Positions 1 through 12,100 of a stretch of 64,000 nt of DNA are shown in pieces. Positions within the stretch are counted from its first letter, which is position 1, and each line of letters starts with the position of its first letter. This DNA comes from Crotalaria pallida (taxonomy: Eukaryota; Streptophyta; Magnoliopsida; Fabales; Fabaceae), in NCBI GenBank assembly GCA_037953625.1, contig CM075650.1, forward strand, positions 126,587,706-126,651,705. Reading direction: 5' to 3'. The position numbers were made by a program, and so were the translations under genes. The notes beneath the pieces were generated by a model. That model was not told the origin of the DNA. It did no database searches and was given only the letters and a program-made list of their open reading frames with translations.

Positions 1-2580
1 TTGGGGGAAGCCGTATGGGTTATAGTGGTGGAAGTCGTAGTAGCTTTGGTGGAATTAGATCAGGAATTACACCTCCTCGTTGCAACAAGTGTGGTCACAA
101 TCATTTTAGTTCGATGTGTCCACCTCGGAATTCGAACTTTTTTAATTGCGATAAGCCTGGTCACATTGCAAGGGATTGCAAGGAACCCAAGAAAGTGGCT
201 AACTCAGGGAATGCAAATCGTCCTACTCTGCAAGGGAGAGTGTTCACTATGAGCGGAGCTGAAGCTGTGAATGCTGCTAATCTGATCCAAGGTGAATGTT
301 TCATTCATAAGAATTCCTTATTAGTGTTGTATGATTCGGGTGCTACTCACTCGTTTATTGCTGATGATGTGGTGAATAGATTAAAGTTGAAAGTAGATGC
401 TTTGCCTTATAACTTGATTGTTTCTACCCCTGCTGATAAGCCTGTGATAGTGTCTACCTATTGTTCTAATTGCCTAGTAGAGATAGAAAGTAACACCTAT
501 TTTGTTGATTTGATTCAACTACCCCTTTCTCAAAATAGATGTTATCCTAGGAATGGATTGGCTTATGAGGAATCATGTTCTTCTGAACTGTTCCGAAAAG
601 TCATTAGTCTTTAGTGAAACCCAATCTTCTTTACCTAAACCCGAAGACCCTGCGCATTTATCTGCCAAGGAAGTTCAAACTTCATTGAAGGATGGAGCAG
701 TGGCCTACATGTTATTAGCTTCATTGGATGCTAAGAAGGATAAGGAGCTACACGAATTGTCGGTGGTTAAAGATTTTCCTGAAGTTTTTCCAGAAGAGAT
801 CCCTGGTTTACCGCCAATTCGAGAAGTAGAATTCTCAATTGATGTAATCCCTGGAACTGGACCTATTTCCAAAGCACCGTATAGGATGGCCCCGGTGGAG
901 TTAGCTGAGCTGAAGAAGCAACTGGAAGAAATGTTGGAGAAAAAGATGATACGGCCTAGTGTTTCACCGTGGGGAGCGCCGGTGTTGTTTGTCAAAAAGA
1001 AGGATGGTAGTATGCGTTTGTGTATGGACTATCATCAACTGAACAAGGTGACGATCAAGAATAAGTACCCATTGCCCAGAATTGATGATTTGCTGGATCA
1101 ATTGAAGGGAGCGTCCGTAATCAGGATATCATCAGATTAGAGTGAAGGAGGAGGATATTCCTAAGACTGCCTTCAGAACTCGTTATGGGCATTACGAGTA
1201 TCTGGTTATGCCTTTTGGTGTAACAAATGCTCCAGCGATATTCATGGACTACATGAATAGAATTTTCACCCTTACTTGGACTCATCTGTTGTCGTATTTA
1301 TCGACGATATTTTGATTTATTCCAAGACTAAGGAAGAACACGCAGAGCATTTAAGGACAGTCTTGACCATGTTGAAGGACAAGCAGCTTTACGCAAAGCT
1401 AGCAAAGTGTGATTTTTGGTTGGATTCAGTGCATTTCTTAGGGCATGTGATCACAAAGGATGGAATTGCGGTGGATCCTGCGAAAGTAGAAGCTGTGCTG
1501 GAATGGAAAACACCGACATCTGTGACATAAATACGTAGTTTCTTGGGATTAGCAGGGTATTATCGTCGGTTTATCGAAGGATTTTCTCGCTTATCTTTGC
1601 CTTTGACAAAGTTGACGAGGAAAGGTCAGCTATTTGAATGGTCGGCGAAGTGTGAGGAGAATTTCCAAGAATTGAAGAAGAGGTTAACAACTGCGCTAGT
1701 GTTGGTTTTACCGGATACAACAAAGCCATTTTGTGTATACTGTGACGCTTCGAAGCAAGGATTAGGATGCGTCCTAATGCAAGAGAGGAAGGTAGTAGCC
1801 TATGCTTCGCGACAACTGAAGATTCATGAGCTTAATTATCCAACTCATGACTTAGAGCTAGCGGCAGTAGTGTTTGCTTTGAAGATTTGGAGACACTACT
1901 TGTATGGTGTAAGGATTGAAGTTTTCAGTGATCACAAGAGTTTGAAGTACTTGTTTGAGCAGAAGGAGTTGAATATGCGTCAAAGAAGGTGAATGGAATT
2001 TTTGAAGGATTATGATCTCGAGCTACAATATCACCCTGGAAAGGCTAATGTAGTTGCTGATGCCTTAAGTAGGAAATCATTGCATGTTTCTGCATTGATG
2101 ATCAAGGATTTGAAGTTGATTGAAGAGTTTCGAGATCTGAATTTAGGAGTGGAGTTTAAACCTAAGAGCATGGTACTGGGACTGTTGACGATCTCAAGTG
2201 GATTTATGGAGAGGATAAAGGAACTTCAACTGAAGGATGAGGAACTTCAAGCTAAGAAAGAGCTTTCGGAAAGAGGAAAGGAAGTGGAATTCAGAATTGG
2301 TAGTGATGGAGTGTTAAGGTACAAAGATCGTGTCTGTGTGCCAGATGATGCTGAGTTGAAAGGAATGATATTGGAAGAAGCTCATAAAAGTAAGTTGAGT
2401 TTTCACCCTGGTTCTCAAAAGATGTACCAAGAGCTTAAGAGTATATTCTGGTGGTCTGGAATGAAGAGGGAAAGAGATACCTTTAGTTAAAGTAATATGG
2501 AGTCAGAACAATGGAGAAGATGCGACATGGGAGCTTGAGAGCAAGATGAGAAGTTCTTATCCACACCTTTTTGCTTCAGG
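1..2580 (+). pseudogene. gypsy-1 gag-pol remnant (Tekay-like chromovirus)
   Basis: Decayed polyprotein of a Ty3/gypsy element, entering from the left edge. In order: two gag zinc knuckles (the second has lost its first Cys, reading F-F-N-C), protease with DSGATHSF near 330-350, reverse transcriptase including FIDDILIYS near 1305, RNase H (YCDASKQGLG near 1740), the integrase zinc-binding start (HPGSQKMYQ near 2405), then a chromodomain-like tail (ATWELE...YPHLF near 2510-2570). Lesions seen: an extra A near 531-534; loss of about 23 bp near 1120 that removes the RT block holding the first catalytic Asp; a lost base near 1266; stop TAA at 1528-1530 where a Glu codon is expected; stop TGA at 1990-1992 in place of Trp; and a deletion near 2464 that joins the integrase zinc finger to the chromodomain, about 1.1 kb missing compared with gypsy-2. 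It cannot make a working polyprotein. Confidence 0.93.
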
Positions 2581-2586
2581 TACGAC

Positions 2587-2606
2587 ATTTCTCGGGGACG
2601 AGAAAT
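2587..2606 (+). other. Hairpin before the polypurine tract, gypsy-1
   Basis: Perfect 8-bp stem ATTTCTCG / CGAGAAAT around the loop GGGA, 17 bases before the LTR. The other three gypsy elements have a hairpin in the same place with a partly different stem sequence (see the covariation finding). Role unknown. Confidence 0.75.
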
Positions 2607-2610
2607 CTTC

Positions 2611-2623
2611 AAGTTGGGGAGAA
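2611..2623 (+). other. Polypurine tract, gypsy-1
   Basis: Purine-rich AAGTTGGGGAGAA directly against the LTR start TGTAACG; the expected plus-strand primer site for reverse transcription. Confidence 0.8.
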
Positions 2624-3156
2624 TGTAACGCCCGTCTAAATCCTTGTATTTGTTTTAAACAATAAAGAGATTTATTTTTGAGAAAGTGTTTTTGAAAGAG
2701 TATTTCTTTGAATGAATTTCTTATTTCATGATTTTAAAGTGATGAATGATTTTAAAGGATTGGTTTTATGGGATAATACTATGAGTTTTAAAAATTGACT
2801 TTTTGGAATGGTTGAGTATTTAATATTTTTTTATGCTTTAAAGAAATTGTGATTTTTAAACATGAGTGATATTATGAGAAAAAGATTTGTTTCCTATGCA
2901 TGTATGTGTATGTGTGTGTACGGTTTTGCATGTATGTGTATGCTTAGGATTATATGAAAAATTAAAGTAGTGAAAGAATGTGAAATTAAGGAGAAAAGCC
3001 AACCAATAGGAATTAGGATGAGTGCCTTAAATTACTCTTCTTTGTCTAGGTTGATAAGACCTAAATCATGCAACAAATTGAAGTGCCAAAATTGCCCCTC
3101 CTAAACCCATGAGAGCCGAATTCACCAAGGGCAAAAGAGTAAGTTCACGATTTGCC

Positions 3157-3164
3157 TATATAAA
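3157..3164 (+). promoter_or_regulatory. TATA box in gypsy-1 LTR
   Basis: TATATAAA in CCTATATAAACC, about 20-40 bp before a pyrimidine-rich leader. This is the likely LTR promoter core; the start site itself is not visible from sequence. Confidence 0.6.
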
Positions 3165-5489
3165 CCATGGCCCTTAGTTCATTTTCACACCATTCACTTT
3201 CATTTCCTTCATTTCTTCATTCTAAACACCAACACTAAGAGCCATTCCACTCTTAGTGAGAGGGAGAGAGAGAGAGAGGCCGAGAAGAAGAAGAAGGAAG
3301 AAGAAGAGGAACCAAGCTTGATCATGGAGTTTTCCTTGAAGATCTAATGTGTTGAAGGCTTGAAGATCATTCTTTCTTGGTATAACTCGAAGATCCTAGA
3401 AGCTTAGAGTTAGTTTGATTTTTGGTTTTGTAATTTTCTTTTCCCTTTGCATGTTTGATTTTATGGCCTTGTGATCTCTATTTTCTTTTGCATGTATCAT
3501 TTATGCCTTGATCTTGAACTTTTAAAGTCAATGAAACTTGTAAAATGCTAAACCATGAGCTAGATGATTCGGCCATGACTAGCAAACTTGATCTTGATGC
3601 TTTTCATTTAGATCTAAGTGATTGCATGTTGGTTTCATGCTTAGAAAAGTTGATTTGAGTATTTGCATGTCTTGATCTTAACTTGATCTTTGATAAAGCT
3701 TTGATTTTGTCTTGATCTATGAAAAAGCTTTGATCTTGAAGTCATGCATGTTGTTTTTAAACAAAAGCTTTGATCTTGAAGTCATGCATGTTGTTTATGA
3801 ACAAAAAGCTTTGATCTTTTCTTAGTGCATGTCACGGTTTTGCAAAGAAACCAAGGAAACAAGCTTTTGAAAAATGATTTTGACTTGATCTATGTCTTGT
3901 GTTCTTGCATGTTAAAGATTTGAAGTTAAATCTTGATCTCTAGTGATGTTGATTCGGTTTAAGCTTAGAAACCAAGAGATCATGTTTTGATTCTCATAAA
4001 AGGCACATGCATGTTGATCTTTATTTGATTTGAGAATTTTAAAGTGCATGCATGAGATAATGGATGTAATTGTTATGTTGATTTGAGCCAAGAAAATAAA
4101 TTTAAGTTTGTTGCTTTCATGTAGTGGCTCACGGTTTTTAAAGAGAAAAAGGGACAGATAATCCCATGATTTTATGTCTTTGATTTCAAATAAATCTTGC
4201 TTTGAATTGTGTGAATTTTCGGCCAATGCATGTTAACTAGGTTAGGGTTCTTTTTCATGAAGTGACATGAAGTAATGAGTATGTTTCATGGGTTAATGCT
4301 AAGTTGATTTGTTTGAAATGGTGTTGTGTCATTTATTTTCTATTCGGTTTTGGGTGTTGAAAATGGGTAAATGAGTTTAGTTATTTCAAGAAGAGTTCTA
4401 AATGATTTTTGATTTTATTCCTTTGCTGTCCAGAAATTTATTTTAAGGTATTGCTATTCTAAAAGTGTTTTCAATTGATTAAGAGTGTGAAATTTTAAGT
4501 ACCGTTTGAAGTAACAAAAGCTAGATTGAAAAATATCGATTTCTCGGTGTTTTAAGAAACTAAAACGTGGCTGGACTGGTTTCAAACAGCAGCTTAAAGT
4601 AATTATTTAGCTTATATTAATATGAGTTTTCAAATGATTTTGAGAGATTTCAAGTGCCAGAAAAGATTGAAGTTGTTTTGACAAACGATTGTATTTTAAA
4701 GAAAATGATGAAGAGGAAATAAGAGCTTTTCCTATTTCTAGTGAAGGAGAATAAAGTGATGTATTTCGTTTGAAATAAATTTTGACGTAAACGTATTTTT
4801 AAAATACGAGGTATTCGGTAGACGGTGGAATGGAATCGCGAGAAGAAGCGAGGGACTACCAAGGACAAGGAAATTCACCTGCTGGACTAAGTGGTGAGAG
4901 TTCTGTGAACCCATAACGTGGTGGCTTGAAGTCTGAACATATGGACTGTGCTAATTGTTGAGATTTATGTGATATTCTATGTGCTAATTGTTTATCTGCT
5001 CAGTTAATTGAAATGCATGATTGGTTTTGTTATGTATTTGAAATCATTGTATTGATGATGTTGAGTATATTTTTATTCTGTCTGGAACTCTGGTTGTTGT
5101 TATGTGAGTGATAATGATAATCATGAGAAAGAATAAGACTTGAGACTAATTGAAAAGTTTAAGGAAAGATGATAAGTGATGAGATCTGAGAATGCTTCAG
5201 TTAAGCAACGATGCTGAGATTTGTGATATTGAGATGATGCTGTTGAGCCAGAGCTGGTGAAAGTAATGTTGCTGTTTATTGGATTGAGACCTGTGTTGAG
5301 TTGAGCTTGCTCCTCCACTGGTGCTCACTGAGACGAAATGTGATATGAGTGGAGCTGGGCTTCTTTGTGGATGTTTATTGAAATGAGATTAGTGTTGAGT
5401 TGAGCTTGCTCCTCCACTAATGCTCACTGAAATGAGATGTGGTACGAGTGGAGTTGGGCTCCTGAGTGATGAAAGTGAAGCCAGAGGGC

Positions 5490-5494
5490 TGATG
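5490..5494 (+). repeat. Target duplication TGATG, left side of gypsy-2
   Basis: TGATG immediately before the LTR start TGTAACACCC; the same 5 bp follows the 3' LTR at 28080-28084. Removing gypsy-2 and one copy restores a continuous gypsy-1 LTR. Confidence 0.93.
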
Positions 5495-5757
5495 TGTAAC
5501 ACCCAAAATTTTAATCCCCGATTAATGAAATTTTAATTATAAATTAATTATAATTAATTATTTCCATATTAATCCTTGATTAAAATATGTGTTTATATAG
5601 TTGGTATATGTGTGTGAATTGATTTAATAAATATAATAAATGCCTAAGATGAGTATTTTGCATATTAGTCCCTGGGTTGGGACCTAGAGGTAATTATAGG
5701 AAAGATTTTGGAGGGAAAGTAAATAAAATAATTATTTTTCAAAAATTGGGAAAAATA

Positions 5758-5783
5758 CTCGAGTATTTTCTGAAAAACTCGAG
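5758..5783. repeat. CTCGAG pair, 20-bp spacing, upstream of TATA
   Basis: CTCGAG at 5758 and 5778, each inside the palindrome ACTCGAGT and flanked by AT-rich TATTT/AAATA-like arms. They sit about 140-160 bp upstream of the TATA box, in the U3 part of the LTR. Confidence 0.8.
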
Positions 5784-5915
5784 TATTCTGGGTCAAACTG
5801 CACGAGTGAGTGCGTTTGGTGAGTCACCACGAACGATTCTCTTCTCTCGCCACGAAAACACCTTCTTGCCAACGCCATGGATGTCGTGTCGTGCTGCATG
5901 AGTCTTCTCCATGCC

Positions 5916-5922
5916 TATAAAA
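5916..5922 (+). promoter_or_regulatory. TATA box, gypsy-2 5' LTR
   Basis: TATAAAA in GCCTATAAAAGCC, kept in the 3' LTR (24971) and both gypsy-4 LTRs (52476, 60541). This gives a U3 of about 0.45 kb and an unusually long R-U5 of about 2.9 kb. Confidence 0.7.
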
Positions 5923-6187
5923 GCCTATCAACACCGAATTGTGAGGCATTTGGCCAATTTGTTGAAGAACTTCATGTTTTAGGGTTCCTGAGTTCAACCC
6001 TTCGATTCTCCTTGTGTGTTCTGAATTAAACCACAAACGATACACCAATACAAAGCTCACATCACGAGCTTTGTATAGACACTAAATTCGTGAGTTGAGA
6101 GTGAGTGTGGAGGAAGAATTGGAGCTGGAAAGTGGAGCTGTTCTCTGTCAAACTTGTTTCTGGAGCTCACTTTGATTTCAATTTTTG

Positions 6188-7661
6188 GTAAGCTCACGAG
6201 TCTCTGAGTCCCAAATTCGATTTCTCTAGTTAGTATAAGTTACATAGAATCTAGAAATCCTAATTTCCCCAATTGTTATCTCTGTCTTCCATGTAAACCA
6301 ATTCAATCTTGGTGATGCATTCAAAACTGCTCTGCATGTTGGTGCTTGAAGTGGTTCGTGGTGTTGTGGGGCTTTTTCTTGCAATTTCTTGTTTGATTCA
6401 CATCTGAGAGGTAAGGGGAAGTAATTATATTCACTAGATAGAGTTTAAATTTCATTAATTGTGTTAGAGAGCCACCAAGAGGCTCTAAGGGCTTAGTTTG
6501 AATAGGAACTTTGGTTTGGAGACCAATCCATGCTCTATGACTGTGATGAGCAAGTTCTATATCATGCATGCAAGCTTAAATGAACTTTGTTCCATGAATA
6601 TTGTGCTTATTTTGCAATTTGAAGTGTTGAGTTGCTAAATTGTATATTTCATGCATAATGGATTGATTCTCTGTCAAATTTGTTATTTGATGTGAAATGA
6701 GTATGTTAACATGTTCAATATGTGGAATATGAACTATTGTGATCACTGTTTGGAGTTAAAAATGTTTAGAAATTGAAATGGCATGTAAAAACCAAGTTTC
6801 GCTCTGTTCTGTCTGCAGATACTCGAGTATTTGGCTTAATACTCGAGTATTTCGTGGTGCACCAGAGTGAAAATTGGCGCACCAACTTGGGAAATGATTA
6901 ACTACTCGAGTATTTTGGAGAAAACTCGAGTATTTTTAGTCAGATACTTAAAAATACCATTTTCAATTCTAAGTCATTTTATAACTCTTAGAGGTCAATA
7001 AACCAAGTGATCCTGGACTTAGAGGAAATTGATTGACGTTATGATGTTTTCATTTGAATAATGATACGTTGCTCGGGAGGCACGTAATGTATTAATAAAA
7101 GGATAAAACATCAATCAATCTCTTTTAAGTAAGGTAATGCATTCATTCTGGAGTTTGGTTGGTAGGACGTATATCATGTTTTCGATAAACATGTGGAGGG
7201 CCTCTGGGAGTGCCAATACGCTTGCTTGATGACACGTCGTTGACGTGGTCGGCTGAGGGAATGCCGATATGGTTATACCGTTTGGATGACGGTCCGTTTG
7301 GATGACGGGATATGCTCGGGTGGCATGGATACCAAGCTTGTCGTGTACATTCTAGGTGAATGTACGAATTGTTGTATACCTAGGAATACACCGCACTATT
7401 GAGTGCTGGGTTGTCAGGGATGGACGTCAGAGAGTGACATAGTATGATGGAGATAGGCTTGAGAGCTAAAGTCATGCATCATGCCACTCATTTAAATTAA
7501 TTATGATTAACGAAATAAGTGTGAGCATCCTATGTGCATTCATTAATTGCTAAGTGTTATATGTGATTGTTGTTAATTGATGCATATTTAAATAGTCATA
7601 TTGTACAATTTATTCTCTATTGGTTATGTGTATAGAATTGCTTACCCCTATGCCCTTGTAG
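6188..7661 (+). other. Putative leader intron inside the gypsy-2 5' LTR
   Basis: TTTTTG|GTAAGC at 6187/6188 is a good plant donor. CTTACCCCTATGCCCTTGTAG ending at 7661 has a pyrimidine-rich tract and AG acceptor, three bases before the ATG of the LTR reading frame. The 3' LTR keeps both sites (25243 and 26867). Splicing is inferred from consensus only; no transcript evidence is available here. Confidence 0.4.
6822..6930. repeat. CTCGAG cluster, gypsy-2 5' LTR
   Basis: CTCGAG at 6822, 6842, 6905 and 6925: two pairs, each exactly 20 bp apart. The 3' LTR has six further copies between the equivalents of these pairs (25961-26107), which the 5' LTR has lost by deletion. Confidence 0.8.
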
Positions 7662-7664
7662 GTG

Positions 7665-7913
7665 ATGTCTTGTTACATTGCTTGCATCGAGATCCGGCCA
7701 CTTCCTAGTGGCACATGGATCTATGAGTACCATCGCGCGGTGTTCGAGGGTGAGGTAGAGATTACCTTCTACCACCCGAACCCGTTGATCCGATTCCGTC
7801 CTCGTAGATTTAGGATTCCCATCATATACACTATGCATGTACCCCCGTTTTACACTTACCATGGACCACCTCCCACGCGACCAGCTCACTCTTACCATAG
7901 TTTTCGTTTTTGA
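7665..7913 (+). pseudogene. LTR reading frame, broken copy (gypsy-2 5' LTR)
   Basis: ATG right after a likely splice acceptor opens the frame MSCYIACIEIRPL. It is closed at codon 83 by TGA (7911-7913), where the 3' LTR copy has CGA; a C-to-T change of the kind methylated cytosine produces. Downstream sequence still matches the rest of the 3' LTR frame. Not recognised as any known family. Confidence 0.5.
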
Positions 7914-8880
7914 CCTACCCGCTCTCACCCTTTTACTTCGAGAGTCGTCCGCGAGGAGACTCCCCCTTCTGATCCGAGGAGCCCATTCAGGGTTTCACCA
8001 TCACCTGACCCGGTACCCAGTGGTAGGGTACATTCTCCCTCGGATGAGATCGAGGAGGATCCGGTGGAGGACGAGAGTGGGAGCGAGCCTGTCGTGCATT
8101 CTAATGGGAGTGATTGGAGGGACGATGATCCCTAGGTATATGCATATGGTATGTGATGAGGATCGGTGGATTCGATGTGTGGATGCTGTGGAGGAGACTT
8201 GCTGCTGCTGCTGTGTTGTTGATGATGCTACTACCTTACTACTTATGTTTCTTTGAGACTGCTGCTATCACTACTACTACATCTGATGAGGCCAGATCTA
8301 CTTGACCACCCTTGGAGTTTATGTTTTGGTTATGTACACATATTGTAGATATACTTTTGGGATACTCTAGGGCTTTGGTCATATCACTATGTAGATCAGA
8401 TTATGGACTTGTATTTTGGATCTTGGAGACTATATATGGGGACAATGTACTTATCACTCTTTTCATACTTATGTATATATATCTCTGTTTATAATTTATC
8501 AGTTGCATAGTCCTATAACTTCCGCTTTACTCTGATCTAATCTATCTAAGAGCTCGGCTATATATATTATTTGATGGTATCAGTATCATCGAACAAAGTA
8601 TGGGTAACTTTAATTACTTGTATGATACCAAGATGTTTCCAAAGAGCGAATGTTACCCTATTTGTGAAAAAGGTTTTAGAGATCGCCGAACTCGATACAA
8701 ATGTTTTGAAATGGTTTAAAGTCTATTCTCCAAGAATTCCAAATGACGATTTGTGCACCCGCTTAAAAAGAGAATTTTATTTTCCATATTTTCTTAACAC
8801 TCACAAGTCCATATATTATCCAATGTTAGAGTTTAATTACTATATTATATTTGGGAAATTCGGAAGGGTGTCACACTGAG

Positions 8881-8892
8881 TGGTATCAGAGC
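8881..8892 (+). other. Primer binding site, gypsy-2
   Basis: TGGTATCAGAGC, complementary to the 3' end of plant initiator methionine tRNA, five bases after the LTR end. The 270-bp leader after it carries no gene. Confidence 0.92.
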
Positions 8893-9164
8893 AAAAGTCA
8901 GATCCTGTAGTAGTGGAAGTAGTTCAGAAAGGTAGTCATCAACACCAAGCAGGTACCTCCAAGGCAATTACATTACTTTGAATGTTTTTATTTTGTTTGT
9001 TGAGGTTTAAATACCCTTGATTTGTTTGTATCTTGTCTCTTTGAGTACAAGACGCAATTGATTGTAGATTTAATAAGTTTAAGATAGAGCCTTAGAATAG
9101 GTAGTGTAATGGAAGTTTCTTTGGTTCAACATATGTGACCATAAGCCCATAGCGTAGGTCTAAT

Positions 9165-12100
9165 ATGGCAACTAGAAACCAAAATCACACTAATACGATG
9201 CTAGAAAGGATCACCACGGTGCTGGAAGCCATGCAACGACAGTCTCAACAACCATCTCAACCGGTCAACCCGTCTCATCAGTGTAATGTGGGTAACGCTG
9301 AGGCGAAGACTTTGGCTGATTTTAGAAGCTTTAATCCGCCAAAATTTGAAGGAGGATTTAAACCGGAAGAGTCCAACAAGTGGATTCACACCATGGACAA
9401 GATCTTGAGAACGTTGGAGTGTTCTGATGTTAAAAAGGTGGCATATGAAACCTACATGTTAGAGGAGGAAGCTGAGAACTGGTGGAATCACACGATGCAG
9501 CTTCTGCAATATGAAGGAAGAGAGGTAAGTTGGGGAGTATTCATGGAGAAGTTTCTCCAAAAGTATTTCCCTGAGGACTTGAGAAGGAAGAAGGAGGTGG
9601 AATTCTTGCAGCTGAAGCAAGGGAACATGAGTGTGGGTGAGTATGCAGCTAAGTTTGAGGAGCTGATGAAATACTCCCCATATTATCAGAACAATCCAGA
9701 TGAGAGGAGTAAATGCATTAAGTTTAAAGGAGGCTTGAGGCCAAAGTTGAAGTCGATCTTCAGTTACCAGCGGATTCAAAGCTTTCCTGCACTGGTAGAC
9801 ATGTGTAGGATGTATGAAGATGATACCAAGGCTGAGGAGATGCAAGTCTCAGAGAGGAAGGACAATCAAGGCTGTGGACCTCAGAGGCGCAAAGGTTTCA
9901 ACAACCGAGGCAAAGGTCCATATGATCGCCGAGGGAAAGGTAAAGGGAAAGCTGGTGGTTCTGATGGAAGGAATTATCGGAGCGAGACTCCATTCTGTGG
10001 CAAGTGCAAGCGCAATCACTATGGCCGTGTGTGTTGGGGGACAAGTGGTTGCTTTAATTGTGGAAAGCCGGGGCATTTTGCAAGAGATTGCAAAGAACCG
10101 GCCAAAGTCAACTCCAGAGAAACTGCAGATAAACCGGTGACTCAAGGAAGGGTCTTCACCCTTAGCGGTGTGGAAGCGAATCGATCTTCTGATCTGGTGA
10201 AAGGTAAATACTTGCTTAATGGTCAGTTTTGCCATGTTTTGTTTGACTCCGGTGCAACGCATTCATTTGTTTCTTATGAGTGTGTAAACCGATTAGGCTT
10301 GATGATGTCTGAAATGCCCTATGTTTTGCAAGTAGAAACCCCTACTAATGCTCCTGTTGTAGTTTCTAGAGCATGTCTTAACTGTTGTATAGAAGTGTTA
10401 GGACAAACCTCTAAAGTAGATTTGATCTGCTTACCCTTAGCACAATTAGATGTGATCTTGGGAATGGACTGGTTAAGTCAAAACCAGGTGATCATTGATT
10501 GTGACAGAAAGATAGTAACCTATAGGAGCCCAAAACCCTTCGGCTACGTGTGTCTGTTCAACTCTGAGGTGGAGGAGAATGGTCCCAGAATGGAAGAGAT
10601 CCCTGTTGTTGGAGATTTCCCGGAAATTTTTGCTGACGAGATTCCTGGTTTGCCACCAAGAAGGGAAATTGAATTTGGTATCGATCTAGTTCCGGGAGCT
10701 GGTCCCATTTCTATCCCTCCCTATAGAATGGCACCACCAGAAATGGCGGAAATGAAGAAGCAGATTGAGGAATTGTTACAGAAGCAGATGATCCGACCAA
10801 GTGTGTCACCTTGGGGTGCTCCGGTTTTGTTTGTCAAGAAGAAAGATGGTAGTATGAGGATGTGCATCGACTACCGGCAGCTGAATAAGGTCACCATCAA
10901 GAACAAGTATCCATTGCCGAGGATAGATGACCTTATGGATCAAGTTCGTGGAGCTTCGGTATTTTCCAAGATCGATTTGAGGTCAGGATACCATCAAATC
11001 AGGATTAGAGAGGAGGATATCTCTAAGACTGCATTTCGATCTCGATACGGACATTATGAGTATGTCGTAATGCCGTTCGGATTGACTAATGCACCAGCTA
11101 TCTTCATGGACTACATGAATCGAATCTTTAGACCTTATCTAGATTCGTTCGTGGTTGTGTTCATTGATGATATTCTCATTTATTCTAAGAGCCCGGAGGA
11201 GCATGCCGAACACTTGAGGATACTGTTGAGCATCCTAAAGGAGAAGCAGTTGTATGCCAAACTTACAAAGTGTGAGTTCTGGCTGAAGGAGGTTAAGTTC
11301 TTGGGGCATGTGATTTCGGAGAAGGGAATAGCCGTTGATCCGACGAAAGTGAGTTCGGTTTTGCAATGGGAGCAACCAAAGTCGGTCACAGAGGTGAGAA
11401 GCTTCCTTGGTTTGGCTGGTTATTATAGAAGGTTTATCGAAGGTTTCTCAAAGATCGCACTGCCTCTGACGAAGTTGACTCGGAAAGATCAACCATTTCT
11501 ATGGGATGAGAAATGTGAAAGGAGTTTTCAAGAGTTGAAGGAAAGGTTGACATCGTCTCTTGTATTGGTTCTGCCCGATACACAAAAGAGTTTTGATGTG
11601 TATTGTGACGCGTCGAAACAAGGTCTTGGGTGTGTTTTGATGCAAGAAGGGCAAGTCGTTGCTTATGCCTCGAGACAGCTAAAAGTTCATGAAATGAACT
11701 ATCCAACCCACGATCTGGAGTTGGCAGCGGTGGTGTTTGCCTTAAAGATTTGGAGGCACTATCTCTATGGCACTACGTTCCGGGTGTTCAGTGACCATAA
11801 GAGTTTAAAGTACCTCTTTGATCAAAAGGAGTTGAATATGAGGCAACGTCGATGGATGGAGTTTTTGAAGGATTATGAGTTTGAACTCCATTATCATCCT
11901 GGAAAGGCCAATGTTGTGGCAGATGCATTGAGTATAAAGGCAATGCACATCAGTGCAATGATGGTCAGAGAAGCTGCACTGATAGAGGAATTCCGGGATT
12001 TGGGTCTGACGATGCAAATGGAGCCGACAAGTATCAAGATGGGGATGCTGCAGATTGCTAATGAGTTTCTACAGAAGATTCGGGAATTGCAAGGCAAGGA

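Larger units (their letters stand above)
2624..5494 (+). repeat. gypsy-1 3' LTR, first part
   Basis: The LTR begins TGTAACGCCC after the polypurine tract and is cut at 5494 by gypsy-2. It resumes at 28085-28204 and 39407-40786, where it ends ...CTGTTACA, the inverted partner of its start; total about 4.4 kb. It contains a TATA box near 3157, a CT- then GA-rich leader (3180-3310), a long A+T-rich stretch with repeated TTGATCTT-type words (3440-4250), and two copies of a GAGCTTGCTCCTCCACT block near 5305 and 5403. No convincing gene. Related in order and sequence to the minus-strand LTR at 44059-49836. Confidence 0.88.
5495..8875 (+). repeat. gypsy-2 5' LTR (3381 bp)
   Basis: Starts TGTAACACCC and ends GGTGTCACA. 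It holds a TATA box at 5916, phased CTCGAG palindromes (5758/5778, 6822/6842, 6905/6925), a plausible splice donor at 6188 and acceptor at 7661, and an LTR reading frame from 7665 broken by a stop. A promoter-like tract with ACGT cores lies at 7060-7320. The remaining stretch 7914-8875 shows only short frames that I do not support as genes. Confidence 0.93.

Noticed and set aside
8312..8879. Frames of 60-116 codons near the gypsy-2 LTR end (also 27518-28128)
   Set aside because: Present in both LTRs by descent only; not kept in gypsy-4, and the last one runs across the LTR edge.
9459..10262. Antisense frames over gypsy-2 gag
   Set aside because: Shadows of the gag-pol frame, no known domain, not kept in gypsy-4.
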